Assembly (NCBI GenBank): GCA_963204915.1
Contig: CAUJHS010000046.1
Span: 1-56,751 of the forward strand
Reading direction: 5' to 3'
Length of the DNA: 56,751 nucleotides
Source: Planctomycetota bacterium
Lineage (GTDB): Bacteria > Planctomycetota > Planctomycetia > Pirellulales > Pirellulaceae
The position numbers and the translations under genes were made by a program. The notes below the pieces were generated by a model, which was given only the letters and a program-made list of their open reading frames with translations, had not been told where the DNA came from and made no database searches. Positions 17,701 to 29,700 of this stretch are shown piece by piece (the stretch's first letter is position 1; each line of letters opens with the position of its first letter).

Positions 17701-20700
17701 CCTCCGCTCCGGGCCAGCGCATCCGTGAGCAGGGACGCGGGCGAACCGCCATCAAGGGCGATCCGCTCAACGTTCATCATCGGTAGACGGTCGAACAACG
17801 ATTGCGGCAAAACGACATGCCGCACGCCAGCGTGTTGAAGCATCACCGCCACACGACCCGGCGGCGTTTCCGGTGGCAGCGGAACGTACGCGCCGCCCGT
17901 CTGAAGAATCGCCAGCATTCCCACGATCATCTCGGGCGAACGTTCGATGAACAGCCCGACCGGCGTTTCCGGCCCGATACCCGCAGTTCGCAATCGCTCG
18001 GCCAGGAAGGCCGCCTGGCGATTCAGCTCGCCATAGGTCAACTCGGCCTCACCACACCGCACAGCGACCCGGTCAGGTTGGCGTGCAGCGTTTACGGCGA
18101 CGAACTCCTCGAGCCGTGTCGGTCGCGGATGACGGATGGCGGACCGATTCACAGCTGGCACCATCGTCGGGCGACGCTCGTCCGGCTCGGGCGGCGGTAG
18201 CTCTCGAAGAACGTCATTGCCTGCGGGTCGCATCAGCCGTGATACGCGCACGGTCGCGTCGGAAGTGGCCGCGGCGAGCGTGTCCACGACTGCGTCGAAA
18301 AGCCGCTCCACCACTGTCCGTCGTACCCGGTCAGGGCGGAACGCCGCCACAAGCTCCAAGGTTTCGGGGTGCTCCCATGCCAGGATTTCTAGGTCGAAGC
18401 GCGCCGTGCCGATAGGCAGCCCCAGCGGCTGAAATGTGGTCGTCGGAAGGTCCACCCTTGGCGTGTTCTGCACGCCAAACAGGATGCGAAACAGCGGGTT
18501 ATGATCTTCCATTCGGTCCGGTTGCAGTTCGGCCACAAGGCGTTCAAACGGCAAATCCTGGTGGGCTAGCGCCTCGACGGTAGTTTGGCGCACGCGCTCC
18601 AACAGTTCGGCGAAGGTTGGGTCATCGTCCCACCGAACGCGAATCACCAACGTGTTGATGAAGAATCCCACCACCGGCTCTAGCTCGCGCCGCTGCCGAT
18701 TGGCCACAGGGGCCCCAACCGCGAGGTCGCGCGAGCCGGTGAGCCGCGCCAGCGCGATATCGAGCGCCGTTAACAGCGTCATGTACGGCGTCGCCGCATG
18801 GGCGCGGCTCAACGATTTGACCCCCTGGAGGAGTTCACCGCTTAGGACTCGTCCCGTGGTCGAGCCGCGCTCGGCCGGGCCTGCTTTTTCGTCGGCAACG
18901 CGGGGAAGCTCGGTCGTCGTCAGGCCGGCTAGCGTTGTCGTCCACCAAGCCAACAGGTCGCGCAGCGCTTCCTCATGCAGCGTGCGGCGCTGCCACGCGG
19001 CGAAATCGGCGTACTGAACAGCTAGTTCAGGAAGTTGCGGCGTCTGCCCTTGCCGCAGCGCCTCGTAGCATTCGGCCAGTTCGCGCGTCAGCACGCCAAT
19101 CGACCACCCATCGCACGCGATGTGGTGCAACGTCAACAGAAGCACGTGCTCATCGGCGCCCAGGCGGAAGAGCACGGCCCGCAAGAGCGGTCCCGCCGCC
19201 AGATCGAAGGGAAAAGATTCTTCTAGCCGAGCGTAATGCTCCAGCCGCTCTTGGCGCTGCTCCTGACCCAAGTGGCGCAGATCGATTTTTCCAGTCGGAC
19301 AACTCGCCGCGGGCAGGATACGCTGGGCCGGGCCATCTTCGCTTTCAACGAACACGGTGCGCAGCGCCTCGTGCCGGGCGGTCAGGAGGTCGAGACTCTG
19401 CTGCAAATGGTCGCTGTCGAGCGGTCCGACAATTCGCAGGGCGATGGGGACGTTATACGCGCAGCCGCCGGGATCGAGACGGTTGAGAAACCAAAGCCGC
19501 TGTTGCGCGAACGACAAGGGCAGGTCTTTTCCGCGCGCGATCCGCTCGATGGGATTCTGCCGGAAGCGGTTTCCGGTTTCGATGTCCAACCAGCGGCTCA
19601 GGCCGGCAATGTGCGGCGTTTCGAAGATCGCCCGCAGAGGGAGATCGACTGCAAACGTCTCCCGGATGCGCGAAACAAGTTGCGTCGCCAACAGCGAGTG
19701 GCCGCCGAGTTCGAAAAAGTTATCGTGAACGCCCACGCTCTCTGCACCCAGCACATCGGCCCACAGATCGGCGAGCGTCTGCTCGGCCAGATTCCGCGGA
19801 GGCACATAGCTCGCCGCGGCTGCGCGGCCCACGGCGGCGCGCGGCAGGGCGCGCTCGTCGATCTTGCCCGAGGCGGACCGCGGCAGTTCGGACAGTTCGA
19901 CGATCCCCTGCGGAATCATCCAGAATGGAAGCCGATCCCGAAGCCAATGATTCAGTTCTGCCGCCGACGCGCCTACTTCGCCGGCTTCGTTTCTCTTGGA
20001 GACAAAGTACGCCACGAGCGACCGTTCGCCTAAGTCGGTGGCGGCGAGAACCACGTAAGCATCGGCGACGTGCGGGTGGGTGCGCAGTTGGGCGGCGATC
20101 TCCCCCAACTCGATGCGATGGCCGCGAAGCTTCACCTGGCTGTCGCGCCGGCCGTGAAACTCCAGCGTCCCATCGTTGCGCCAGCGCGCCTGATCGCCCG
20201 TGCGGTAAAGCCGCGCGCCGGCGACCGTCGGATGCGGGACGAAGCTATTCGCGGTCAGCGCCGGATCGTTCCAGTAACCGCGGGCCACTCCGCGCCCGCC
20301 CAGGCAGAGCTCGCCAACGGCGCCGGGAGGGACTAGGCGCAGGCGATCGTCAAGTAGATAAGCTTCCCAACCCGCCATCGGCGTTCCCAGAGGACTGCCG
20401 GTCCACTCCTCGTCGACCAGCGATCGGGTAAGGCGTTGCGCGGTGGCGATGACGGTCGCTTCGGTCACCCCGTATAGATTCACAAGCTGCGGCTCGGCGT
20501 CGCCCAGCGCATGAATCCAGCGGCGCACGTGGTCGCGATCCAGCGCCTCGCCGCCCAGGAAGAGTGTACGCAAGCAGAACCTGGCGCGCCAGGTTTCCGG
20601 GGGCTCCTGGTGTAGCAAGCGGGAGAACTCGGTTGGCGTTAGGTTGAGCATCGTGACGCGATGTCTTTCGAGCCAATGGCAGAATTCCTCCGGCGCATGG

Positions 20701-23700
20701 CGGACCATCTCCGGCACAACCACTAACCGGCCGCCCCAAGCCAGGGCGCCCCATAACTCCCACACTGAAAAGTCGAAGACTAGCGCGTGGGACATGGTCC
20801 AGACATCGTTCTCGCCTGGCGAACAAAGCGACACGGCGCCCCGGAGCAACATCGTCAGACTGCGGTGCGATACGGCGACTCCCTTGGGCGCCCCGGTGGT
20901 GCCCGAGGTGAAGATAATATAGGCCAGCTGATCGGGCGAAACTGCGGGCAAGGCACGCGCATCGGACGGCCGCGTGATCGCACCCTCCAGCACGAGCAGC
21001 GGCGTGTCGGCAACCAGATGCGACAGCCGACTCGGCCCATCCCGGCCAGTGATGACGACCCGGGGCTGGACGCTTGCCACGAGAGCCCGCAGACGTAAGT
21101 CGGGCGATCGGGGATCGAGCGGGACATAAGCCGCGCCTGCCTTAAGGACGCCCAGGATCGCGACGACCGCTCCTGCGGATCGTTCCAGGCAGACGCCGAC
21201 GCGATCCTCCGGCGATACGCCTAACGCGAGGAGCCGCTGCGCCACGGCGGTTGAGCGCTGGTCAAGTTGGCTATAAGTGAGATCGCCTTCCTCATCGGTG
21301 ACCGCGACGGCTTCGGGACGGCGCTTCGCGTGTTCGGCGAATACGTGGTGCAGAGGTTGAAAGGGCTCCTCGTCGGCCACGGCGTTGGATCCGCTACGTT
21401 CCAAGAGCAACTCGCGGCGTTGCGTTTCCGACACCGCTTCCAACTGCGAGAGTCGCGCGCAAGGATTGGCGACAATTTGCGTCAGGAGCGTCTCGAAGGC
21501 CTCTAGCCAACGTTCCATCGTCGCGTCGGCGAACAGGTCGCGGTTGTACACCGCCACGGCCACAGGTCCGGCCGCCTGCCGCAGGACGTGAACTTCCAGG
21601 TCGAATCGGCACACTGTGGTTGGCGCTTCCCACGGCAGCGCTGTCACGTCAATTAGAGCAGGTTGCGGCTCGACTTCGGTTTCTACCGCAAAAACGGTCT
21701 GGAAGACCGGATGGTGCGACAACGACCGCTCGGGTTGGAGCTCTTGCACCAGCCGGTCAAAGGGCGCTTCGGCGTGCGCCAGGGCGTCGACAACCGTTGC
21801 CCGCACTTGAGCAAGGAGCTGAGCGAACGTCGGGTCGCCAGAAAGATCGACGCGCAGCGGGAGCGTATTAACGAAAAATCCTATCAGCCCTGCCGTCTCT
21901 TGAAGGTTTCGATTGGCGAACGGAACACCGACGGCCAAGTTGGTCTGCCCGGTGAGCCGCGACAGCAAAACATGGAACGCGGCGAACAAAGTCATGAACA
22001 ACGTTGCATCCTCGCGCTCGGCCAACTGTTCCAGTTGTCGCCACAGCGACCAAGGCAGGCGCCGCCCCCTCGCTGCGCCGCGGTGCGACGTGACAGGCGG
22101 CCGCCGGCCGTCGCATGGCAATTCGAGCCGTTCGACGCTGGCGAGCCGTCGCCGCCAATGTGCGACGGTCGCTTCCACGCGTTCGCCCTGCAGCCGCTCG
22201 CGTTGCCAGCGTGCGTAATCCCCATAAGCGATGGGGAGCGGCGGTAGTGCTGGCTCGCGGCCTTGCTGGCGCGCCTCGTAACACGCCGCCAGTTCACGGT
22301 AGAACACGCTCAGCGACCAGCCGTCGCACACGATGTGGTGCATCGTCAAGAGCAGCACATGCCGCTCGGGAGCGCCGCGCACAAGCCGACAACGCACCAA
22401 TGGTCCCGTAGCGAGATCCATCGGATTTCCTTGCTGATCGGCGGACAACGCGAAAAGGGCTCGTTCCTGCGCCTCATGCGCCAGCGCCGACAGGTCTGTG
22501 ATCTCGACGGCCCAGTTCGGCCTTGACTCGATCTGCTGCACGGGTCGCCCCTGGTCCTCGGGAAAAACCGTTCGCAGCGTTTCATGGCGCTGGGCGACAT
22601 CGGCCGCCGCGCGACGAAACGCCGACGCGTCGAGCGGACCATCCAGCCGCCACGCGGCGTGCACCAGGTAGCCGCAATGGCCCGGATCGAGCCGATCAAG
22701 AAACCAAAGCCGCTCCTGTGAATACGACAGAGGAAGCGGCTCCCTCCGATCCGCTGGCGTGATGATCACACTTCCTCTCTGCTCGCCGCCGGCGCGCTGG
22801 GCATCAATTCGAGCAGCGAAGTCGCGCAGCACGGGGCATTCAAAGATCGCTCGTAGCGGCGTCTCCACGCCAAACTCGCTGCGCACCCGCGAGATGACCT
22901 GCGCTGCAACAAGCGAATGGCCGCCCAACTCAAAGAAACTCTGGTTAGCGCCGACCTGCTCCAGCCGCAGTGCGTCACGCCAAATAACAGCAAGTCGGCG
23001 CTCGGCGTCGGTTTCCGGCGGCAGCACCGATGCCGGTCCTTGTCCTCCATCGAAGGCCGGAGGCGGCGGCAAGGCAGAGCGGTCCACCTTGCCATGCGTT
23101 GTGACCGGCAGATGGTCGAGGAGCACGAATATCGACGGGACCATGTAAAGCGGCAGCGTTTTCTTTAATTCGTCGCACAGCAATTTGCCGACTTCCCGTG
23201 ATAAGTCCACCTGGCTGGGGTTGTTCGCCAACCCAGCTGGCTCGCGGAGGCGGCTCATGGGCTCAGGAAGATCCATAGGGAGCATTCCCGGCGGTGCGTC
23301 CGCAAGATCGCGCCGCACGAAGACCACATCAATCTGTTCCGGCGCAATCCGGGAAAGCCGCACCTGCGCTGTGTAGGAATGCTTGTCCGCCACGCGCCAC
23401 AGGTCCTCAGGATCGAGTCCTTCGACAGCATCTTCCGCATTGATCCGCCGCCGGACTTCAGCCACGGTCGCCAGGCGCTGTTCCTCCAACATGCGAGCGG
23501 CCTGGACATCGCCAAGCACGCGCCGGTTAGGAATGCCGCGCAAGGCCAGCGTCTCGGGGCGACGATCGCTCAGCCGCTCTTCAATTCGATTGCAGGTCCA
23601 ATCGGGCTGCCAGTCTCGCCACGGCTCGACGGGCAAGAGCGGTTGCGGCTCGCCCAGGATCAGCGTCACATCGAAACGGTAACGGCACAGCTCATTCGCG

Positions 23701-26700
23701 TGGCGGCCGCGCTTGGGTTCAATGCGTACCTCGCGCAACCGAGGGACGCGAGCTGCGAGCAGGTTGAACAGGTCGGGGTCGATCACGAGGTCGAGTTCGT
23801 TCGCGCGGCGCCGCGCAATCCGTTGGCGGAGGGCGTCGGGTGGTTCGTCCCCGCGAGCCTGAAACAGCTCCACCGACGCATAAAACGCCGAGAGCAACCC
23901 GCGGAATCGCACATCACCCAGGAATATGGCTCCGCCGTCGCGCACCGTCGCGGCGACATGCGTCAGCACTTCCAGCAGATGTTCCGCGTCGGGAAAATGC
24001 TGGATGACCGAATTCAGGCAGACCACATCGAAGCTTTGCGGCGGCAAATCGTCCACTTGATGCGCCGCGCGATGGAGGAGCTGGAGCCGCTCGACCGGAA
24101 GCGCGAGCGCCTCCCAGGATGTTCGAACCGATTCCAGCGCGCCGGCGGAAATGTCGGTGGCGACGTAGCGTTGGCAATGCGTTGCAATCGGAAAAAGCAA
24201 TAAACCCGCACCGCAGCCGATCTCCAGCACGCTTTGAGGACGCCGTGCAAGCACCCGCGCGACGGCTTGCGCGACCTGTTCGTGCATGCCCTCGGATGCG
24301 ATCGGCTCGCCCGTGTAAGTGCTCACCCAGCCTGCGAGGTTGAAATCCGGCGTCGGAGCAGTCGACGCCTGGCGATAGGTTTCGTCGTAAAACGTCCGCC
24401 ACCCGTGTAGGCGGCGCTGATGTACGCGCCGTACACTCTCGATGAATTGTTCATGGCGACGATTGCCCACCACGTAGCCCGCCAGATAAGCGTTGTGCCG
24501 AGGCGCCATGTTCGGACCGCTGGAGCCCTGCTCCCGCAACACCACGGCCGCGTCGGTCACCAGCGGGACCCGGCGCAAGGCCGCTTCTACCTCACCCGCC
24601 TCGATGCGGAAGCCACGCAAGTTCAATTGATCGTCGCGGCGTCCCAGAAATTCGACTGAGCCATCGCGGCGTAACCTCGCCAGGTCGCCGGTCCGGTACA
24701 GTCGGGCGCCGTGAGCGCCAAAGGGATCAGGAACGAATCGCTGGGCCGTTCGTCCGGGTTGATTCAAGTAGCCACGCGCCAGGCCCTCGCCGCCGATGAA
24801 AAGTTCACCTACGACCCCCGCCGGAACTGGGTTGAGGCATTCATCCAGCACGTAGTATTGCGTGTTCGCCAACGGCGGCCCGAGAGAAAGCGGAGTTTCG
24901 ACGGGCGCGGCGCCCGGTCCGACCGGTAACGCGCAGACGCTCGACGTCACGCTGGTTTCGGTGAGTCCGAACACGGTGAAAAGGCCCACGCCGCGCTCTT
25001 GCCACCAACGTAAACGCGGCACATCGGGTTGTTCACAACCGACCAGCACCCACCGCAGCGCGCCGGGCAGGGAATGACCTTGCGCCGCCATCCCGTCAAC
25101 CCAAGGCCGCCAGAACGCCGCTGGCAACTCCAGGCCTGTGATGCGTTCTTTTTCAAGGAGTCTCTGCAAATCGTCGGGCGTCGCCATCGTTTCGGCGTCG
25201 GCAAGCACCACGGCGCCGCCCACGGACCAAGTGGGAAACAGCTCTTCGAGGATGACGTCAAAACCGGGCGAGGCGAATTGCAGCACACGGTCGGCAGCCC
25301 GCAGGCCGATCCGCTCGGCAAAATGTGCGGCGTAATTGACCAAGGCCCTATGCGTCAACACCACGCCGTTCGGCACGCCCGTCGAGCCGGACGTAAACAA
25401 GATGTATGCCGCTCGGTCTCCTTGAATGGGAGGAAGATCATGATCCTTCCTAGCCGGGCCGCCGTCGGGCCGTTGCAACAGCTCGCAGATTCGCAGCAGC
25501 GAAATTCCCTTAGCGGGCGCTGGAAATTCTTCATCGCATAGGACGAATCGTGCTTGAGTGACCATGCCCGCGACGCGTTGCTGCGGGTGCTGCGGATCGA
25601 GCGGCAGACAAACTCCGCCCGCCTTGAGGACGCCCAGCATCGCCGCGAGCGTCTCAAGGGAACGGGTCGCTTGAATCGCTACGGGCTCCTCCGGCGTCAC
25701 GCCCAGCCCGCGAAGCCGGGCCGCCACCTGGTTTGCTTGTTCGTCCAACTCCTGGTAAGTCAACCGCCGTTCTCCCTGACATGCCGCCACGCGGTCGGGC
25801 GTGCGCTGAGCTTGCGACTCGAAAAGCCCGTGCAGCGTGAAGGCGCGGAGCGGCGGCGCCTGCGTCCTGTTTGGATCGACGACCAGTCGCCGCCGCTCGG
25901 CGGCGCTGAGCATCGCGGCTTGCGACAACCTCAAGTCGGGATTGCGAACGAACTCGCCGAGCAGGTTCTCAAAGTGCGCAAGGAAGTTCTGTACCGTCGA
26001 GCGGTCGAACAGGTCGGTGCGGTAGAAGGCGTACAGCACCAGACCTTGATCGCGCTCGCGGATATCCAGCTCCAGGTCAAACCGCACCGCCGTCACGTCG
26101 AATACGAAAGGACGCAGTTCGACGTCTCGCATCGGCGGCGCCTCCAGCGGCGCGTTCTGCACGGCGAACGTGACCTGGAAAAGCGGGTTATGGCTTAGCT
26201 CGCGCTCAGGGCGGACTTCCTCCACCAGTTTTTCAAACGGCAGGTCCTGGCGCTCGTAGACATCGAGCGCCATCTGCCGCACACGACGAAGTAACTTGCG
26301 AAATGTTGGATCGCCCGAGAGATTGGTGCGCATCACCAAGCTGTTGACGAAGAAGCCAATCAGCCCTTCGATTGCCCCGAACCGCCGGTTGGCGATGGGA
26401 GAGCCGACGGCAATGTCGCGTTCGCCCGTGTAGCGCGCCAATAGAGTCTGAAAGACCGTCAGCAGACACATGAACAAAGTGACGTTCTCCTCGCGGCACA
26501 GGGCCTGCGTGGCGCGGGTCAAGTCGGCGTCGATGCGCCGCGACTCGACGCGTCCTGTCGATGTCGGCTGAGGCGTCCGCGGCCGGTCGGTTGGGAGCTG
26601 AAGGACGCGCACGCCATCCACCTGCCGGCGCCACCAAGCGAGCAGCTTCTCACAGCGCGCCCCCTCCAGCCAGCCGCGCTGCCACACAGCGAAGTCGGCA

Positions 26701-29700
26701 TACTGTACAGGCGGTTCGGACAGCGGACTGGGGCTACCCTCGGTCATCGCGTTATAAAGCGTAGGCAGCTCATGTGCGAGCACGCCCAGCGACCAACCAT
26801 CGCACGCGATGTGGTGAAGCACCAGCACCAGCACGTGCTCGTCGTCGCGTAGCCGCAGTAGCCGCGCCCGGAGCATGCAGTCGCGACTCAGGTCGAAGGA
26901 CCGCTCGGCGAACTGAACCGCCAGCCGCTGCGCCTCGCCCTCCTGCGCCCCAGGCTCCAGACGGCTCAGGTCAAGCAGCTCCCAAGGGCATTCGCATCGC
27001 GCCGCAATGATCTGCACGGGCTCTGACTCGCGTCGCCCAAAGGTGGTGCGCAACGCCTCGTGCCGCTCGACCAGGGCGTCCAATGCGCGGCGAAGCGCCG
27101 GCGCGTCTAGCCTGCCTACCAGGCGCATCCCAAAAGGAATATTGTACGCAATTGAGTTGGGCTCAAGTTGGTCCAAGAACCACAACCGCTGCTGCGCGTA
27201 GGAGAGAGGAAAAACTCCGTCGTGTCGCGGCAGCCGGCGAAAGGTAGCGGCGTCTTCGTTCGCCAGGTCGTTCCTCGCCCGCTGGACCTCGTTGGCGAGT
27301 AACGCTGGCGAGGGAGAGCGAAAGACCGCCGCCAATGGCAGGTCAACCAACAGCGCGGTACGCAGCCGGGATACGACTTGAGTCGCCTGTAGCGAGTGCC
27401 CTCCCAGGTGAAAGAAGTTGTCGTGAGCCCCGACACGGTCGGTTCCTAGCAAACGCTGGAAGACGCGGGCGATGGCCGCTTCTTCCGGCGAGCGCGGCGG
27501 CGCATACTCCGCCTCGTCGCCACAGCGTTTGTCACTACTGCGCGACCGAAGCGCAGCGCGATCCACCTTTCCTGTCAAAGTCCGCGGCAACGCGGGTTCG
27601 ATCCGCCAACGACTGGGAACCATCCAAGCCGGGAAACGAACCTGCAAGAAGTCGCGCAACTCGGACTCCAACTGGGAGCCCGTTGGCAATGAGACCGGCC
27701 CATCTTCTTCAGCGGGTCCGGCTTCGATCCAGGCGATGAGCGAGGGATCCGCCTGCGTCGTGTCAAGCGAAACGACCGCCTCGCAGACCTGAGGATGTCG
27801 CCGCAGCGTCGCTTCGATTTCGCCGGGCTCGATGCGTCGTCCGCGAAGTTTGATTTGATGGTCCACGCGGCCGACAAACTCGATGGTCCCATCAGGGCGT
27901 CGCACCGCTAGGTCGCCCGTGCGGTACATTCGCTCGCCGGACGTGGGCGCCCATGGATCAGGCAAGAACCGCTCGGCGGTAGCGCCCGGCGCCGCGACGT
28001 ACCCGCGGGCAAGTCCGAAACCGGCGACGTACAATTCTCCTACCACGCCGATCGACGCCGGATGAAGCCAACAATCGAGCACGTAAGCCCGGACCCGGCG
28101 GATGGGGCGACCGATCGGAACAGCCGCATGGCCATCTTGGGGGGGTTCCACTGGAAACCAGGTGGCGAAGGTGGTCGTTTCGGTCGGGCCGTATACGTGC
28201 ACCAGCCGCTCAACGACGCCCTGCGCCGCCGCATCGGCTACGCTTCGAGGATCGCCCCGTTCACCTCCGAACAAGAGCGTCCGCAGGCCAGCGAACGCTC
28301 GTGGGTTCTGACGAGCTACTTGATGAAAAGCGGCGGTGGTCAGGAACAGTGTCGTCACGCCATGGCGGCGCAGGCGGTCCTGAAGTGCGTCGGGCGAAAG
28401 CAAGTCTTCTTTGGAGAACTCCGCCAGCGTTGCCCCGTGCAACAGGGCGCCCCAAATCTCGAAAGTGCTGGCGTCAAATGCGCGATTCGCAGCCTGGGCC
28501 ACGACATCCTCGGCGCCAAGGCGAACGTAGTCAGTTTCCATTACGAGCGAAGCGATCGAGCGTTGCTCTACCACAACGCCTTTGGGCGCTCCCGTCGAGC
28601 CGGAGGTGTACATAACGCATGCCGCGCGCCTCGACGCGACACGGGCGCGCGGGGCCAGTCCGCCAGCGGGTTTCGGCGCCTTCGCCAGTCCACGCAACAC
28701 TTGGAAGCTGACTGTTGGAACGCCTAAACAGGCCAGTCGCGGGCAGAGCCGCTGTTCCGTCACCAACAACGGGGATCGACTGTCGCGAAGGATCGTCGCC
28801 AGTCGTTCGTCGGGCCATTCCGCATCGAGCGGCAAATAACAGCCTCCGATGGCGAGAATCGCCAGTACGGCTTCGACAAAATCCTCCAAAGGTTCAATGC
28901 AAACGGCGACCGGCGCCTCGGGCGCCAGGTTGTAGGCGGCCAGCGCCACGGCGAGCCGATTGGCCCGTTCATGCAATTCGCCATAGGAAATGCTTCCCCG
29001 GTCGCACACAATCGCCGGTCGCCGCGGAGTGCGAGCGGCTTGCGCGGCGAAGAGTTCGCGAAGACAACCGAAGTCGCCGCCAGCGGGTGGTTGCACGTCA
29101 GTCGCTGGAGCCTCGGCGAGCACGGAGCAAGGCAAGCTGGACACCCGGAGCTTTGGGTTTCCCAGGGCCGCGTGCAGCACCTGGCAATAATCATCCGCCA
29201 GCCGCTCGACCGCCGCGTCGTCCGCCACGCGGCGGTCGTATTGCGCCTCCAGGCGAATGGCGTTGCCCTCGCTCCACAGGTGGAATTCCAGGTCAAATCG
29301 GTTCACGCTCATGCGCACCCGCGGTGAATGCAACGTCACCGCGTGAGCGACAAGCTCTTGGGGAAGCTCTTCGTGGTGAGCGAAGGCGACGCGCGCAAGC
29401 GGGTTGCGACGCGCATCGCGCTCCGGCGCGACTTGAGAGACTACCTGATCTAACGGAGTTTGCCAGCGAGCCAGCGCCTCGATGTTTCCCCGATGCACGC
29501 GCGCCGCCAGCTCTCCGAACGGCGGGTCGTCATCCAGTTGGGCGCGGATCGCCAAGAGATTTACAAAGTAGCCGATCAGCGGCATCCAAGATCGTTCGAA
29601 ACGGCAGGCAACGGGCGTCGCCACCATCACATCTTCGCTGTTGACGTGCCGCGCGAGCACCGCCTGAAAAGCCGCCAACAACGTCGCGAATGCCGTGATG

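Noticed and set aside
19236-20033. A 265-residue plus-strand frame opposite the giant NRPS, and many similar ones
   Set aside because: They mirror conserved NRPS codons on the other strand and show no independent protein family.
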